Source: Meandrina meandrites
Taxonomy: Eukaryota; Cnidaria; Anthozoa; Scleractinia; Meandrinidae
Assembly (NCBI GenBank): GCA_963693305.1
Contig: OY855913.1
Location: forward strand, 9,213,201-9,277,200
Length of the DNA stretch: 64,000 bases
Reading direction: 5' to 3'
The notes beneath the pieces are model-generated. The model worked only from the letters and a program-made list of their open reading frames with translations. It had not been told where the DNA came from and searched no databases. The position numbers and the translations under genes are program-made. Below are positions 24,507 to 36,615 of the stretch, piece after piece (position 1 is the first letter of the stretch; the number at the start of each line of letters is the position of its first letter).

Positions 24507-24757
24507 TTACCGAGCTTAAAATTTACCATCTTTATTATTTACTACACACTTGATGATTTTGACATTGCTGATACTAGCAGTATGCAGGACGCGTGTCACA
24601 TATCAACCTAGTAGCCTCCCCCCGGTATCTGGGAGGCCATGGGTTCGATTCCCGTCGGGGACTCAGAATTTTTCTTTGTCCCATGCTTGTGTCATTGTTG
24701 AAAAAGATCATCTTCACTATTTATTACCGAGCTTAAAATTTACCATCTTTATTATTT
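24507..24757 (+). mobile_element. tRNA-derived SINE, plus copy between 34-bp direct repeats
   Basis: This copy of the same family as the minus SINE starts near 24521 and ends at cactattt near 24722. The head has lost the A-box region (deletion around 24615-24620) but keeps the B box ggttcgattcc. A 34-bp direct repeat beginning ttaccgagcttaaaatttac flanks it at 24507-24540 and 24724-24757, either a long duplication or a remnant of a tandem dimer. With the minus copy it forms a large foldback. Confidence 0.6.
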
Positions 24758-25057
24758 AAATAAAAGAGTGTTGGACAGGTTAGCTGAAATTCCTTAAACT
24801 GGAACGTTGTGCGTGAAGATATTTCACTTACGTCCAGGACTGAATGCAAGTATTGTTTAGCAAGTGCTTCATGTATGACTGGGCTATTAATTAACCATTT
24901 CCATACTACTTTATTTCGACAGATGTGTGTTTTGGTGACCTTTTATCAATGAAGGCACTTAGTTATTCGTATTATAAAGAGCGTGAATCTCTTTAATGTT
25001 CAATTCTGGACATATCTGAAATATTTAAATTTGGGGGTACTCCTTATAGCGGACTAC

Positions 25058-25312
25058 CAGGGCCGTATCCAGACTTCAGAACAGGACGAGGCAAGTTTCG
25101 AGCGCCGATGGCGCGATCCCCTAGGGGGCATGCCTGCCCAGAAAATTTTGAAGTCAAGAGGTACAGCAATGCTCTTTTAAGCATTTCCCATGGCGTTTTT
25201 CCAATTTCTTTCCGGGGATTATTCTCTCAATGAAACGTTTCTTAAAAAAGGCCAAAATCAAAATCAAGACGAGGCAAGTGCCTCGTCTTGCCTCATGTCA
25301 GCTACGGCCCTG
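25058..25312. mobile_element. Small hAT-like MITE with 5-bp TSD
   Basis: The ends cagggccgta (25058) and tacggccctg (to 25312) are inverted repeats, flanked by a perfect actac duplication at 25053-25057 and 25313-25317. The CAGGG start is typical of hAT ends, but the duplication is 5 bp rather than the classical 8 bp, as in the two larger elements of this window. An internal palindrome, gacgaggcaagtgcctcgtc, lies at about 25269. Confidence 0.75.
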
Positions 25313-26805
25313 ACTACACGGGGGTGGCCCCGCCCAAAATGGATACCCAATACAGTAGGAACTCACTATCTCGAACTCCCTGTTCGAAATAGTGGAGGTT
25401 CGAAATAATGGGATTGTCATCTTCTAGAGCATTTTTGTGTTTTGCCTAAGTGAACGTAAATTGCACTTGACTAGGAAAATACTCTACAGAATTACTGTAA
25501 AATCGCAGAGTTCAAACACACCTGTAATAACGAAATTATGTGACGGCATTAACTGTATACTGTGTTGCTTTTGGTTGAAATGTAACGAAAGGACCTACTT
25601 ATTCATTCTTTAGACCATAGTTCGAAAAAGCGGGTTAAGTTTGTAGATAACATTATGTCAAAGGAAACCGGAAACTGTTCGGATAGCGGCAACATGGTTA
25701 GCAAGAAACTTTCTCCGATCAGTATAATGCTTTGAGGAGCTCCACAAACACGTCTGCGGACAACAATCTAATCATTTCTTAAAAATATAGCTGCAAAAGA
25801 AAAAAAACAAAAAAACAAATATATGTTTACAAAACAATGTAATGTTCACCAATTCTATATGCTGCGGGGAAATATACAAAGAACAGTCTCTCAGAAGTAA
25901 TTCCTAATTTCCTTTTAGGAGTTGAGTTTTGCACTCATATTCAAGTTAACAAATGTGAATGACACAATTCTCACTTGCTCTGTCCTTTCCTGTTTAAAGT
26001 TCCAATTTTCAAGACTGAAGACTTGGAGACAAAATAAAGGTCATGGTAGAGAAGGTGGCTTGAGATGAGACTCTTGTCAGGGTCGGCCAGGGGTGGATTT
26101 ACTCCGTGCAATGTCCTTCGTGTAATCTCCAAGACATCAATGAATGTATCATTTTATACCACTGAGACAAATGATGGAGGAAACAGCAGTTTACACCAAG
26201 AGAATACTTTTATGAGATATGCGTCTGGAATCAGCTTCTGCAAAAGAAATTAGCTATAAATAAGCAAACTTGTGACCTGAAATTTGATCAGTTCTCACAT
26301 TAATAAAATCATTCTCCTAGCACCATGACCAAGTCCATTTTTAGGTCTCGTCCTTATATCTGATATTTGCAAGGACGGATCAGGGATGCATGTCAAAGAT
26401 GACAGAGTATTTTAGTGGAGTCATGGAATAAAAGGAGAACGCTGTGTTTATTTTTACTCAAATTCTTAAGAACTGAACCGAGATTTTGATTTTATTCGGC
26501 AGTGTAGCAGAGATATAATCTCTTTGCATTTACTCATGATGTTCACGAACGGACGCTACCGTAAACGGCAGAACAAATCTGAAACGTGTTACCCTGCAGG
26601 TATATTTAACAAACCTAGTCATAAGGGAACTTTCATTAGCTCTTACATGGAACGCGAACATCGTATTTTGTCTATTTCGTTTCAAACATACGTCAGGCAA
26701 AGAAAACAAGCAATCACAAACAAAGTCATTTATATAACCACTAGAGCTAACCATGTTAGCTAATGTCAATGAATCTGAATCCGTATTCTACTTACAAAGC
26801 TCTTG

Positions 26806-29800
26806 TTACTTTTCTCCAAAATCCAGGGTGACGTCATCACCAATGAGCACAAACGGAGCCCAGTACCTTACGGCACTAAAGTCGTCTGACTCCCGAAGAC
26901 ATTTCATAGCCTGGCTGAGAGAAACACTAGCGCTTTTTCCAGCACTCAGGTTGTGGTAGAAACTCTTCATAAACTCCATTGTGGCCTCGTCATCAATTGC
27001 CCAGAGTGACACCAGAACAGAGCGGGCACCAGCACCCAGAAAAGCCCGAGCAATACCGACCACTCCCTCAGCCTTGACCTCTCCTTCTCCACTATGGCAG
27101 CAGCTAAGCACAACAAGCTTTGCTCGCAACTGAATAGCTCGCACGTCTGATATTTCCAGAATATAATCCTTCTTTTCAGGAATCTTGTACTTCCGCGCTG
27201 GGTTTGGAGCCAGAACAATTTCGCCACTTCCACTTTCTCCATGTGCGGCAATGTGCACTAAAGCTACCGAACTGATTCGTTTCAGCACCTCACCTTTAGT
27301 TGCTTCCTTTCCCGTGAGAGGAGCGATCTTGAGAATATCGCCTATTATCTTTACTTCCTCTCTGGCACAAGGCAGTTGCTCTAATTTTGGTTTACCAAAG
27401 ATAGTCATGACTTCTTCCAGACATGGATCTCCTACAAGTAGCGCCCCACTCTTAGTGTGGTAGTCCTCCGGACAATCCGCGATCAGCTTTAAACTTGTCA
27501 GCGAGGGGATGACGCGGATCCTGACAGATTCACTGAGGTATCTTGAATTGCCATCCACAAAGGCAGCGAAAGGAACCAAGTGCAGCGGACCATCCGGGAC
27601 AATGATCAATTCATCACACTGAAGAACGCTCACAATGGGACGAATAATATTGTCAAACAGGAGGCGCAAAGAATTGTTCTCACAGTCTGGCTCATCAGGT
27701 ACTGTTTGGGACGGCAATTCTTCATTTCTCCGCCCATCCGAAGGACGATCCTCACACTGGCGGGGAACCGCAATGTCATTTTCACTGAAAGCTTTTTCTC
27801 GTAGACCCTTTAAAAAGCTGGCTGCATCTTCATGTTGAACCTCCTTTTGTTTAAACTGGACATCTTTTTCTTTGCAGAGTACCCATAAATTAATCTTCTT
27901 ATCGCCAAGTGCTATAAAAACTATTTGTTTAGATACATCTCGTAGCACTTTTGATGTCATTTCTGTAAGATCAAGACACCCAGACGGACGTGATTCGAGG
28001 TCATACTGTGATTCCATGAGATCCACTAAGGCCTGTGCTCGCCCTTGCTCAGCAGCACACAAAGCCTCGTCAGTCTTTGAAAGACTTTTCAGAGTTCTCC
28101 ACAAAGCGCTGTACGTAGCTTGATATCTATCACGAAAGTTTACTTTCCACACATCTTCCTGAAGAAGACATCTCATCTCATTATACATGTTTACACTAGA
28201 TCGATAACAATCCAGAGCATCATGTAAACAACCCAACAAATGAAACTGTAGGCCAAGAGAAAAAAACGCACATCCTTGTCCTCTCCTGTCTCCAGTTTCT
28301 TTGGCAATATCAAGGTGCTGCTTGAGGTATTCTGTGGCTAATGTCAAATCCCCCTGATTTCGGTAACAAATGCCAACTTTACAACAGGCATTTCCTCTGC
28401 CAGGCTTGTCCCCTACCTCGTCTGCTATCCTAAGACTTTGTAGGTAGTAATCCATTGCTCCCAGGAAATCACCGAGACCGCTGCGAATGACGCCAAGAAG
28501 GGAACAGGCACGTCCTTCTGCGAATTTTTGACCCAATTCTTTAGCAATGCTAAGATGTAACTTGTGGCACTTCGTGGCTTGTCTGAAATCACGAAAATAA
28601 ACATAAAGAAGACTAAGATTGAAATAGGCATATCCTTCTCCAGCCCTATCCTGCAATTCTTTGGCGATGCTAAGATGTTGCTTCTGGTACGCAATGGCTT
28701 GGTTGAAATCACCGAGTCCCTGATAAGCATTGCCAAGATTGCCATAGGCACCTCCTTCTCCAGCCCTGTTCCCCACTTCTTTGGCAATGCTAAGGCGTTG
28801 CTTGTGGTACGCAATGGCTTGGTTGAAATCACCGAGTCCCTGATAAGCATTGCCAAGATTGCCATAGGCACCTCCTTCTCCAGCCCTGTTCCCCACTTCT
28901 TTGGCAATGCTAAGATGTTGCTTGTGGTACGCAATAGCTTGGTTGTAGTCACCGAGACCTGTATAAGCATTGCCAAGATTGCCATAGGCACCTCCTTCTC
29001 CAGCCTTGTCCCCCACTTCTTTGGCAATGCTAAGATCTTGCTTGTGGTACGCAATGGCTTGGTTGAAATCACCACGGCTATAATAAGCATTGCCAAGATT
29101 GCCATAGGCACGTCCTTCTCCAGCCCTGTTTCCCACTTCTTTGGCAATGCTAAGATCTTGCTTGTGGTACGCAATGGCTTGGTTGAAATCACCGAGACGT
29201 TCATAAGCATTGCCAAGATTGCCATAGGCACCTCCTTCTCCAGCCTTGTCCCCCACTTCTTTGGCAATGCTAAGATCTTGCTTGTGGTACGCAATGGCTT
29301 GGTTGAAATCACCGAGACCTTGATAAGCATTGCCAAGATTGCCATAGGCACGTCCTTCTCCAGCCCTGTTTCCCACTTCTTTGGCAATGCTAAGATGTTG
29401 CTTGTGGTACGCAATGGCTTGGTTGAAATCACCGAGACGTTCATAAGCATTGCCAAGATTGCCATAGGCACCTCCTTCTCCAGCCCTGTCCCCCACTTCT
29501 TTGGCAATGCTAAGATGTTGCTTGTGGTACGCAATGGCTTGGTTGAAATCACCGAGACCTTGATAAGCACTGCCAAGATTGCCATAGGCACGTCCTTCTC
29601 CAGCCCTGTCCTCTACTTCTTTGGCAATGCTAAGATATTGCTTGTGGTACGCAATGGCTTGGTTGAAATCACCACGGCTGTAATAAGCATTGCCAAGATT
29701 GCCATAGGCACATTCTTCTCCATCCCTGTCCCCCACTTCTTTGGCAATACTAAGATGTTGCCTGTGGTACTCAGTGGCTTGGTTGAAATCACAGAGACCT

Positions 29801-30857
29801 TGATAAGCACTGCCAAGATTGCCATAGCCACCTCCTTCTCCAGCCCTGTCCCCCACTTCTTTGGCAATGCTAAGATGTTGCTTGTGGTACGCAATGGCTT
29901 GGTTGAAATCACCGAGACCTTGATAAGCACTGCCAAGATTGCCATAGGCACATCCTTCTCCAACCCTGTCCCCCACTTCTTTGGCAATGCTAAGGCGTTG
30001 CTTGTGGTACGCAATGGCTTGGTTGAAGTCACCGAGACCTTGATAAGCATTGCCAAGATTGCCATAGGCACCTCCTTCTCCAGCCCTGTCCCCCACTTCT
30101 TTGGCAATGCTAAGATCTTGCTTGTAGTACGCAATAGCTTGGTTGAAATTACCGAGACCTATATAAGCATTGCCAAGATTGCCATAGGCACCTCTTTCTC
30201 CAACCCTATCCCCCACTCCTTTGGCAATGCTAAGATGCTGCTTGTGGTACTCAATGGCTTGGTTGAAATCACCGAGACCTATATAAGCATTGCCAAGATT
30301 GCCGTAGGCACCTCTTTTTCCAACCCTGTCCCCCACTTCTTTGGCAATGCTAAGATGTTGCTTGTGGTACTCAATGGCTTGGTTGAAGTCACCGAGACCT
30401 ATACAAGCATTGCCAAGACCGCCATAGGCACGTCCTTCTCCAGCCCTGTCCCCCACTTCTTTGGCAATGCTAAGATACTGCTTGTGGTAATCAATGGCTT
30501 GGTTGAAATCACCGAGACCTATATAAGCATTGCCAAGATTGCCATAGGCACGTCCTTCTCCAGCCCTGTCCTCTACTTCATTGGCAATGCTAAGATGCTT
30601 CTTGTGGTACTCAATGGCTTGGTTGAAATCACCAAGACCTATATAAGCATTGCCAAGATTGCCATAGGCACCTCCTTCTCCAACCCTGTCCCCCACTTCT
30701 TTGGCAATGCTAAGATGTTGCTTATAGTACTCAATGGCTTGGATGATTGTACCGGGACCTTGAGTAGCAATGCCAAGATTGTAAAAGGCACGTCCTTCTC
30801 TAGCCTTGTCCGCCATTTCTTCGACAATGCTAAGATGTTGCTTGTGATATGTTCTAT
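26806..30857 (-). CDS. TPR-CHAT protein, large 3' exon
   Basis: From ATG 30816 this exon encodes 1336 aa. Residues 1 to about 840 are about 21 TPR units of 40 aa with the core [39 protein letters not shown]. Eighteen lie in an exact 120-bp register (about 28620-30780); the last three are diverged. Residues about 1090-1330 form a CHAT domain, a caspase-like cysteine protease fold, with HIAAHGE (His1192) and VVLSCCHSG (Cys1240) then [26 protein letters not shown], so the catalytic pair is kept. TPR-CHAT proteins are known or suspected in immune and cell-death signalling; substrate unknown. The frame stays open and TPR-like above the ATG ([12 protein letters not shown]) to an acceptor AG just right of 30857, so the true N terminus probably lies in an upstream exon. 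The closest named relatives are TTC28-like proteins. Confidence 0.9.
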
Positions 30858-33231
30858 CTGAATAATAGTAAGTAATTATTACCTAGTGTCAAAATGTTTG
30901 TATGTATTGTTGCTTTACGCGAGCTTTACCTTCTAATTTCATGAGACCACAAAATACTATTTCACTGAGGCTAAAAAACCATCAAAGATATAAAATGTTA
31001 AAATAGTATGTGTTTTCTGTGCTGTTTCTTTATTTGCCGTATCGTGTGCTGAGTGTTGGTTGTGTTGCTTATGTGCTGTGTGTGATGAGTGTGCCGATAG
31101 TGGCGAGGGTGGCGAAGGATGCAAGTGTGGTAAGATTGGCGAGGGTTGCGATAGTACCGAGGGTATGTGGCTTTTATAATGTTAAAAATTCTCATGCAAA
31201 ATATATTAGCAATAATCGTTTCCATGCAAGCATTTATGAACAAGTTTTGAATAATTTTGATTTTACATTCGAAAGGTAGACCTGAAGGTAAAGCATTAGC
31301 ACTACTTCGAAGTAAAGACTTTTATAACAGCAAACATCACACGATCTATCAATTACATGATAGGATTATGTGACAGCAGGTCGCAGAAATAAAGACGTTC
31401 ATTGGTTGACCACCGACTATCAGCCAATAACGGACGAGTTTGCAAACGGTGAAGGGGAATTTATACTTTATAATTAACATTAGGAATTTGAAGCGTTAAA
31501 ATATAATTCCATTGACGTGCATAGAAATGTCTATTTTAGGCCTTATAACATGTTCGTTTTATAACCATAAAACCTTTAACTTGATGGCCTTACGCCTTAC
31601 AACCTCGTAACCTGTTACTTTTCCTAACAGCTCGTACTGCCAAAGAACGCAGTCTTTCAAATTTTGTATTTCAAAGGTCTCGGACAAGACCTAAGTTTGC
31701 AATAAAACAAACCACTTGTGCCCTCGCCACACCCATGACAGTGACGTTCCGAAACAATTCGAGATTTTAATATTTATACTGCTTCTATTTTCATAGAGCA
31801 TGCTATGTTAGGTTTTTGTTAAGTCACTCGCAAGTTCCAAACTTGTTCAGAGATGTTTTCAGTGATCAGAGTCCAGTGAATGGGAAGTCGGTTTAACAAT
31901 TTAATGAAGATTAACGCCGCGTCTGAAAAAAATAGTATTACGTTTAGCCTGCCACGAATTCGCACTTAAATCTAAGCGCATGGAAACTTTTGCAATTATA
32001 TTTTTTTCGGGGAACGTAAAACAAAATCTCTTGCAATATGCTGTCTATGCTTAGGTGCTTTGTTGCTCGGCGTTCGGAATATCTTCGCCCCTTATTGATC
32101 CCATGTAAAGTCTTGGAAAATTGTTTTATTAGAGCATAAAGTTCTTGTAGAAACCAATCCCCTGTCGCCGGTGAACTTTCGACCAATTCTACCGCGCTCT
32201 TTTTCGCGCTTAACCTTACTATATAGGAACATAACGAAGCATTTAAACAACGCGAACAAAATCTAGGCGTAAAAAATTGACGTGAATTTCGAAAAGTTGT
32301 GTTTACATGCATTTAATTAACGCGAATTTCATGCTTTGTGCGCAATACTTTCTATAGCAACCTGCGCTCTTCACAAGACAAAGCAACAACGTCCAACAAA
32401 AGAGCTCTAGGTTTAATACCGCTAAATGCATAAATACAGAAAGGCGATGAATAGTTTGCACAAAAAAACGTATTAGTGAGCTATTCCCTTGGAGATAACG
32501 ATCGCTACATTGAGGAATCTAAAGAAATTGTAAAAAAAATACTGAATAACGATGTTTCGACTGAGTCTGACGGGAAAGTAGGTGACATGCAACTTTGTCG
32601 AAAATAAAGGTGTCTAAATAATGATGCTGTAAAGACAGTGTGATTTAAATTAACAATAAATTAAATTGAGGTGCATAAATTTGCGTTAATAATAAGTATC
32701 GTTAATTTCTTATAATCAAAGTACATGTAAATCGAAGGAAACTTCGTTTATGTTTAATCAAAGCAATGTTCGTTTTATGCTGGTTGCCTTTGTTTTCGCC
32801 TTGTATCAGTGTCAGACAATTCGGAAATATCCATGCGTATTTTTGCAGTAATAAATATGATTAAAAATTTCGTCATATAAAACTATATTGGAACACATTC
32901 TTCAAGTTTACCTGGACTCCAAGTAATAACATTATAACTATCCATGAAAAAGTGTTTAATTTCTTCATATGTCCACCTAATCCCCACCCCACCCCTGCTC
33001 CAAAAATGTAATAATCCACGGGAATTGCGACTGAAAAGAAATCAATGATCAATCAATCATCCTAGCCTAACATTAAAATTTTCATAAAGCTCCCCGATAT
33101 CCGGGTTTTCATGTATTATGCAAAACAAAATGGAATGTGATTCAGAAAAGAACTTCTTCTTTCACCTCGTTCGGTATCGCTGTAAATTAACATTGTAAAT
33201 ACTGTAAAATCTAATAACAAACATAACTTAC

Positions 33232-33324
33232 CGCGATGGAGTTTTTCCTTCGACTTGTCTCCTCTCTACAATAAGCAAAGTGACCAGTGTTCCTTCACGG
33301 CCAAGAACTTCCTGAGCTTTCGAC
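33232..33324 (-). other. Candidate upstream exon of the TPR-CHAT gene
   Basis: On the minus strand an acceptor (ttttag) at 33325 and a strong donor (gtaagt) after 33232 bound 93 bases. Only one frame is open throughout (SKAQEVLGREGTLVTLLIVE). Joined to the acceptor at 30857 that frame hits a stop at once. Joined to an alternative acceptor before 30829 it runs in frame into ATG 30816. It may equally be an untranslated exon or belong to nothing. Confidence 0.3.
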
Positions 33325-34612
33325 CTAAAATTAAATAATTTGTCTTGAAGATTTCAGTTTAGGCATTTCCGCAGTTTAGTTTTCGCATGTCGGTTTTTCG
33401 GTATTTTGGTTTTCGACAGATTTCTGTTATTTTCGGAATCTGGGTTTTAGATTTCAGTTTCAACATGTGTTATTTTCGACAGATTTCAGTCATTTGGTTT
33501 AAGATTTCAGTTTCAGCATAAACATTTTCCACAAAATTTTCATGAGAATCTTTGTTTCACCATTTAACCTTACGATTTCAGTCTAGGACATGGGACATAT
33601 ATGTCCAAAAACTATCTTATATAAAGGTGACTCATACCCCATTCACACCAAAGCTTAAACATGTTTCATGGAAGTTGCTGACTGATGTTTATCGACTTCA
33701 AATTTGGCACAATGAAAGCACAAGTTAGAGGTCTTAGAACATAGTTGAACCCTATGTAAAATTTAGTCTGTCAGTTGTCTGTTGCTGACTTTCATTTTCT
33801 TAAACCTGGTTTTACTAAACATGTTTTGTTGGTGTGAATCAGGTATCAAATAAATCAATGCCTTTTTGTTGCCCTCACCACACCCATGACAGTAATAACC
33901 ACACGTCCGTCCAGCCTAACTATTTTAGATTTACTATTTCAAGACCTTTCAACTGATCCTTTTCTACAAACTCATTCATTTCCTGTCATTTTTGCTGTTG
34001 ACTGGTAACTTAACACTATTCCTAAGGAATATTTACTGTACAACAGATATACATTGTATTCTTGGTCATTTACATAATAACAACTTAATTTCGTACTTGT
34101 GGAAGAGAGATTTTTCCTGATAGAAAAATTAAAAATTTTCTAAAGTGAGTGACTTAGGAGCCGGTTACATTGCAAATTTCAGCCCGGTATTAAAGTGGGC
34201 TGGAAGTTTTTGGCGATTCCAGCCTAGGCTGATTTCGCCATGTATAAAATCGACCAATGCAAATGCCCACGGCAGGTAATTAAGCTGATCTGTATTCCAT
34301 AATGATTACATTGGTTTTTCATCCTATTTTCAGCCCTTTTCACTGGATTGACGATCCTAGCCCGGTTTCTCAAAAGCGCTGGTATTTTAAACGCGGCGTA
34401 AAACTTTCCCCATGTAATCGCCATTCTATGTTCGGTGCGATATCATCGAACCGATCTAAGATTCCAAACAAGAAAAGCGAGGTGAAATGAAAAGAAATCA
34501 AACAAATTGTGTTATGTTAGGGTTTTATTACGTCACACCTAAGTTTCAGACTTGTTTAAAGATCATGGATTGACTTATTTGGTCATCGTTACAATTTGGG
34601 CGATTTGGCTCG

Positions 34613-34830
34613 GAGGCCTACTGGACTCTGGATTGGTTGGTTGTGATCGTGTGCAAGACACTCTACTCTCATAGTGCCTCTCTTCACCCAGTGGGTAACC
34701 ATGTAATGAACTAGTATCCCATCCAGGGGGCGAGGGGGGGGGGGGGGGGGGGGATAGAAATACTCCTAGTCGCTTAATGTTACAGAAATCGGGATAAGCG
34801 CCGGCAAGTATATGGACCATCTGCTCGAGG
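34613..34830 (-). repeat. Second copy of the dispersed repeat seen at 11790
   Basis: Shared blocks run in reverse order and complement (agtgcctctcttcaccca, tagtatcccatcc, atactcctagtcgctta). A 20-base G tract interrupts this copy at 34734-34753. Confidence 0.45.
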
Positions 34831-35580
34831 CTTTACCTCCTTTATGCTGAATATTAACGAATTATATTTGACTCAGAAAAATGTATAACTCAAACTTTTC
34901 AAAATAGGGAAACCATAGTGTCGTCAACAAAACCACTTCTTTCGCGCGTTACATCAACTGGACGCTAAGGTCAGACCCCTCCCTAACACCTTTTGGGTGA
35001 GTTCAATTAACAGCATGTGCATGTAGATAAACTCATTACAACTGCAGAAGCCGTAGAATATGTGCAAAAAATGACCTGCATGACACCAGAATTCTTCAAG
35101 ATTGTTTCCATTCCAGCCGTTTAGTGACTACACGTAACGGTTAAAAGCCTAAAATAGCATGTTAATATAACAGGCGGGATGAAACTTAACCTTTCATATT
35201 TTTGTATTCACATTCATAGGCTTTTTCTGTTTTTTTACCGTCACTTAGCTACCGGCTTCGTTTCATTTTAAAAGCTTGTCGTGTATCAGAATTTCGTTTG
35301 TACCTCGTTTCAAACATTGTAACCATTTTCATTCGATGAAGATTGTTGGGTATAATTAATTAAAAAACAAGTTTAAAAGTTTTCAAATTCCTTTTTCCTA
35401 TCAGGTGTACCCCCTCCAGTCCACTCAAGCATCGTTAAAAATATTTTTCCTTAGAATACGCCCACTTTCCATCTATGAAGCCTTTTCAATGTTTCAAAGC
35501 ACATCAGTCACGCAAGCTATAGAAACTAAAATCATTGACTCCAGGAAAAAGCGAGAAAGCGAAATTCCTTGTGGACTTAA

Positions 35581-35950
35581 AGGGGCAGTATCACGAGAGG
35601 TCTTCTAAGTTTCTGTGTAAACTATGCTAGAATTATGAAGGTGCACTCACTGATCAACAGACTAACCTTTTAATGACAAAAAAGGCATAAATTCACTCTC
35701 TCGAATGTGAACAAACCATAATCGATAGTTTTTTAGTGATTTTCCTCCATGTAACACTGTCAAACTTGAAAACGTCGGCCCGACATTTTCAAATTTTAGA
35801 CCCCTTCTTTCCTACCCGTCCGTAGCCACACCGGTTTTAAACAACTTTTGACTAGTACAATGCATTTTAACAAGGTTAGGCAATTCCCAATTGATACCAA
35901 CACCTTCATTGGATTTTCAAGTAGCACGAAATTTTGGTGAGACTGCCCCT
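35581..35950. mobile_element. 370-bp MITE at a TTAA target
   Basis: TTAA at 35577-35580 and 35951-35954 flanks ends aggggcagtatcac and gtgagactgcccct, which are inverted repeats of about 15 bp with one or two mismatches. TTAA duplication fits piggyBac or Kolobok superfamilies. There is no coding content. A diverged left end of the same kind (TTAA then aggggcagtttcatgag) occurs at 13040 in a PRPF19 intron. Confidence 0.75.
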
Positions 35951-36615
35951 TTAAGGTTTACATCAAAGTTATCATCGGCGGGCGAATCGTTCAAAATATG
36001 GTTTCAAAAGACTCCCTGGAGGATTGATTTGTAATAATCAAAATAATAGATGTACAAGGTAGTCTCAAGAAATTTTTTATTACAACTTCAAGCAGGGATG
36101 AGTGTAAAAAGACACCCATGGTTCTCGTGTTTGAGTTGTTCACAATCTTACCACAAAATTTAAATCACATTTTTCGCTTTCTATACCACAATAATTCATA
36201 TGCTACAGTTTTTTATGTACACGCTATTTTTTCGAAATAACTTAGTTGAGTCATGCTCGTACAAACACTGATTAACTGTGTACTTTAACATTGTTTCATA
36301 TTTCACAAACACTCTCCAGCACAAAGCAAAATCATACACAGAGTTTTTGAACAATAAAGACAACACTCAGAATATCAAAAGAGTTGGATAATAACATTAT
36401 AATTAATCTGTCCCTACTGCGAGGAACTTTTGTCAAAACTTTGATTTATCATTATATATTACTGTACAAAATATTACCTTTGACAAAAATGTAAAACTAT
36501 TTCACTAAAACAGATAAAAATTAAGAGCAAGCTGGGAGTATTAAAAGCTATGCACACTATTTACAGGTTTACATTTACATGCTCTATTTCTCGACATAAA
36601 ACTCTGTCTGTTTAT

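Larger units (their letters stand above)
23178..26805. other. Intergenic region between PRPF19 and the TPR-CHAT gene
   Basis: The right flank of PRPF19 exon 1 should carry its promoter; no TATA box is obvious. Further right are an inverted pair of tRNA-derived SINEs (24245-24720) and a 255-bp element with 5-bp TSDs (25058-25312). A 111-codon open frame on the minus strand at 23460-23795 (WMCYIKHRPPSALPGTRRL, ELPTAHDWEVGQLALLAQQ) looks protein-like in composition. I do not recognise it; it could be an exon or relic of a retroelement or retrogene. The stretch from 25320 to 26440 shows nothing I can name. Confidence 0.45.
30858..36615. other. Upstream region of the TPR-CHAT gene and downstream region of CCDC92
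   Basis: One candidate exon is noted (33232-33324). Diverged duplicates are visible: ccacacccatgacagt at about 31727 and 33879, and a tatgttagg..tttgtt..agtca/gtca block at about 31803 and 34513. This suggests the two stretches share an old repeat in the same orientation. A TTAA-flanked MITE lies at 35581-35950 and a 20-base G tract at 34734-34753. No other recognisable gene is seen; the frame at 31944-32312 has no family signature. Confidence 0.4.

Noticed and set aside
28564..30861. 765-codon plus-strand frame opposite the TPR repeats, and the 388- and 173-codon minus-strand frames
   Set aside because: A 120-bp repeat keeps any stop-free frame open in every unit. The only frame with recognisable domains (TPR then CHAT) is the 1336-codon one.
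31010..31279. Coding exon near the TPR-CHAT 5' end
   Set aside because: G/T-rich low-complexity sequence with chance open frames on both strands; no splice-bounded frame joins the TPR exon.
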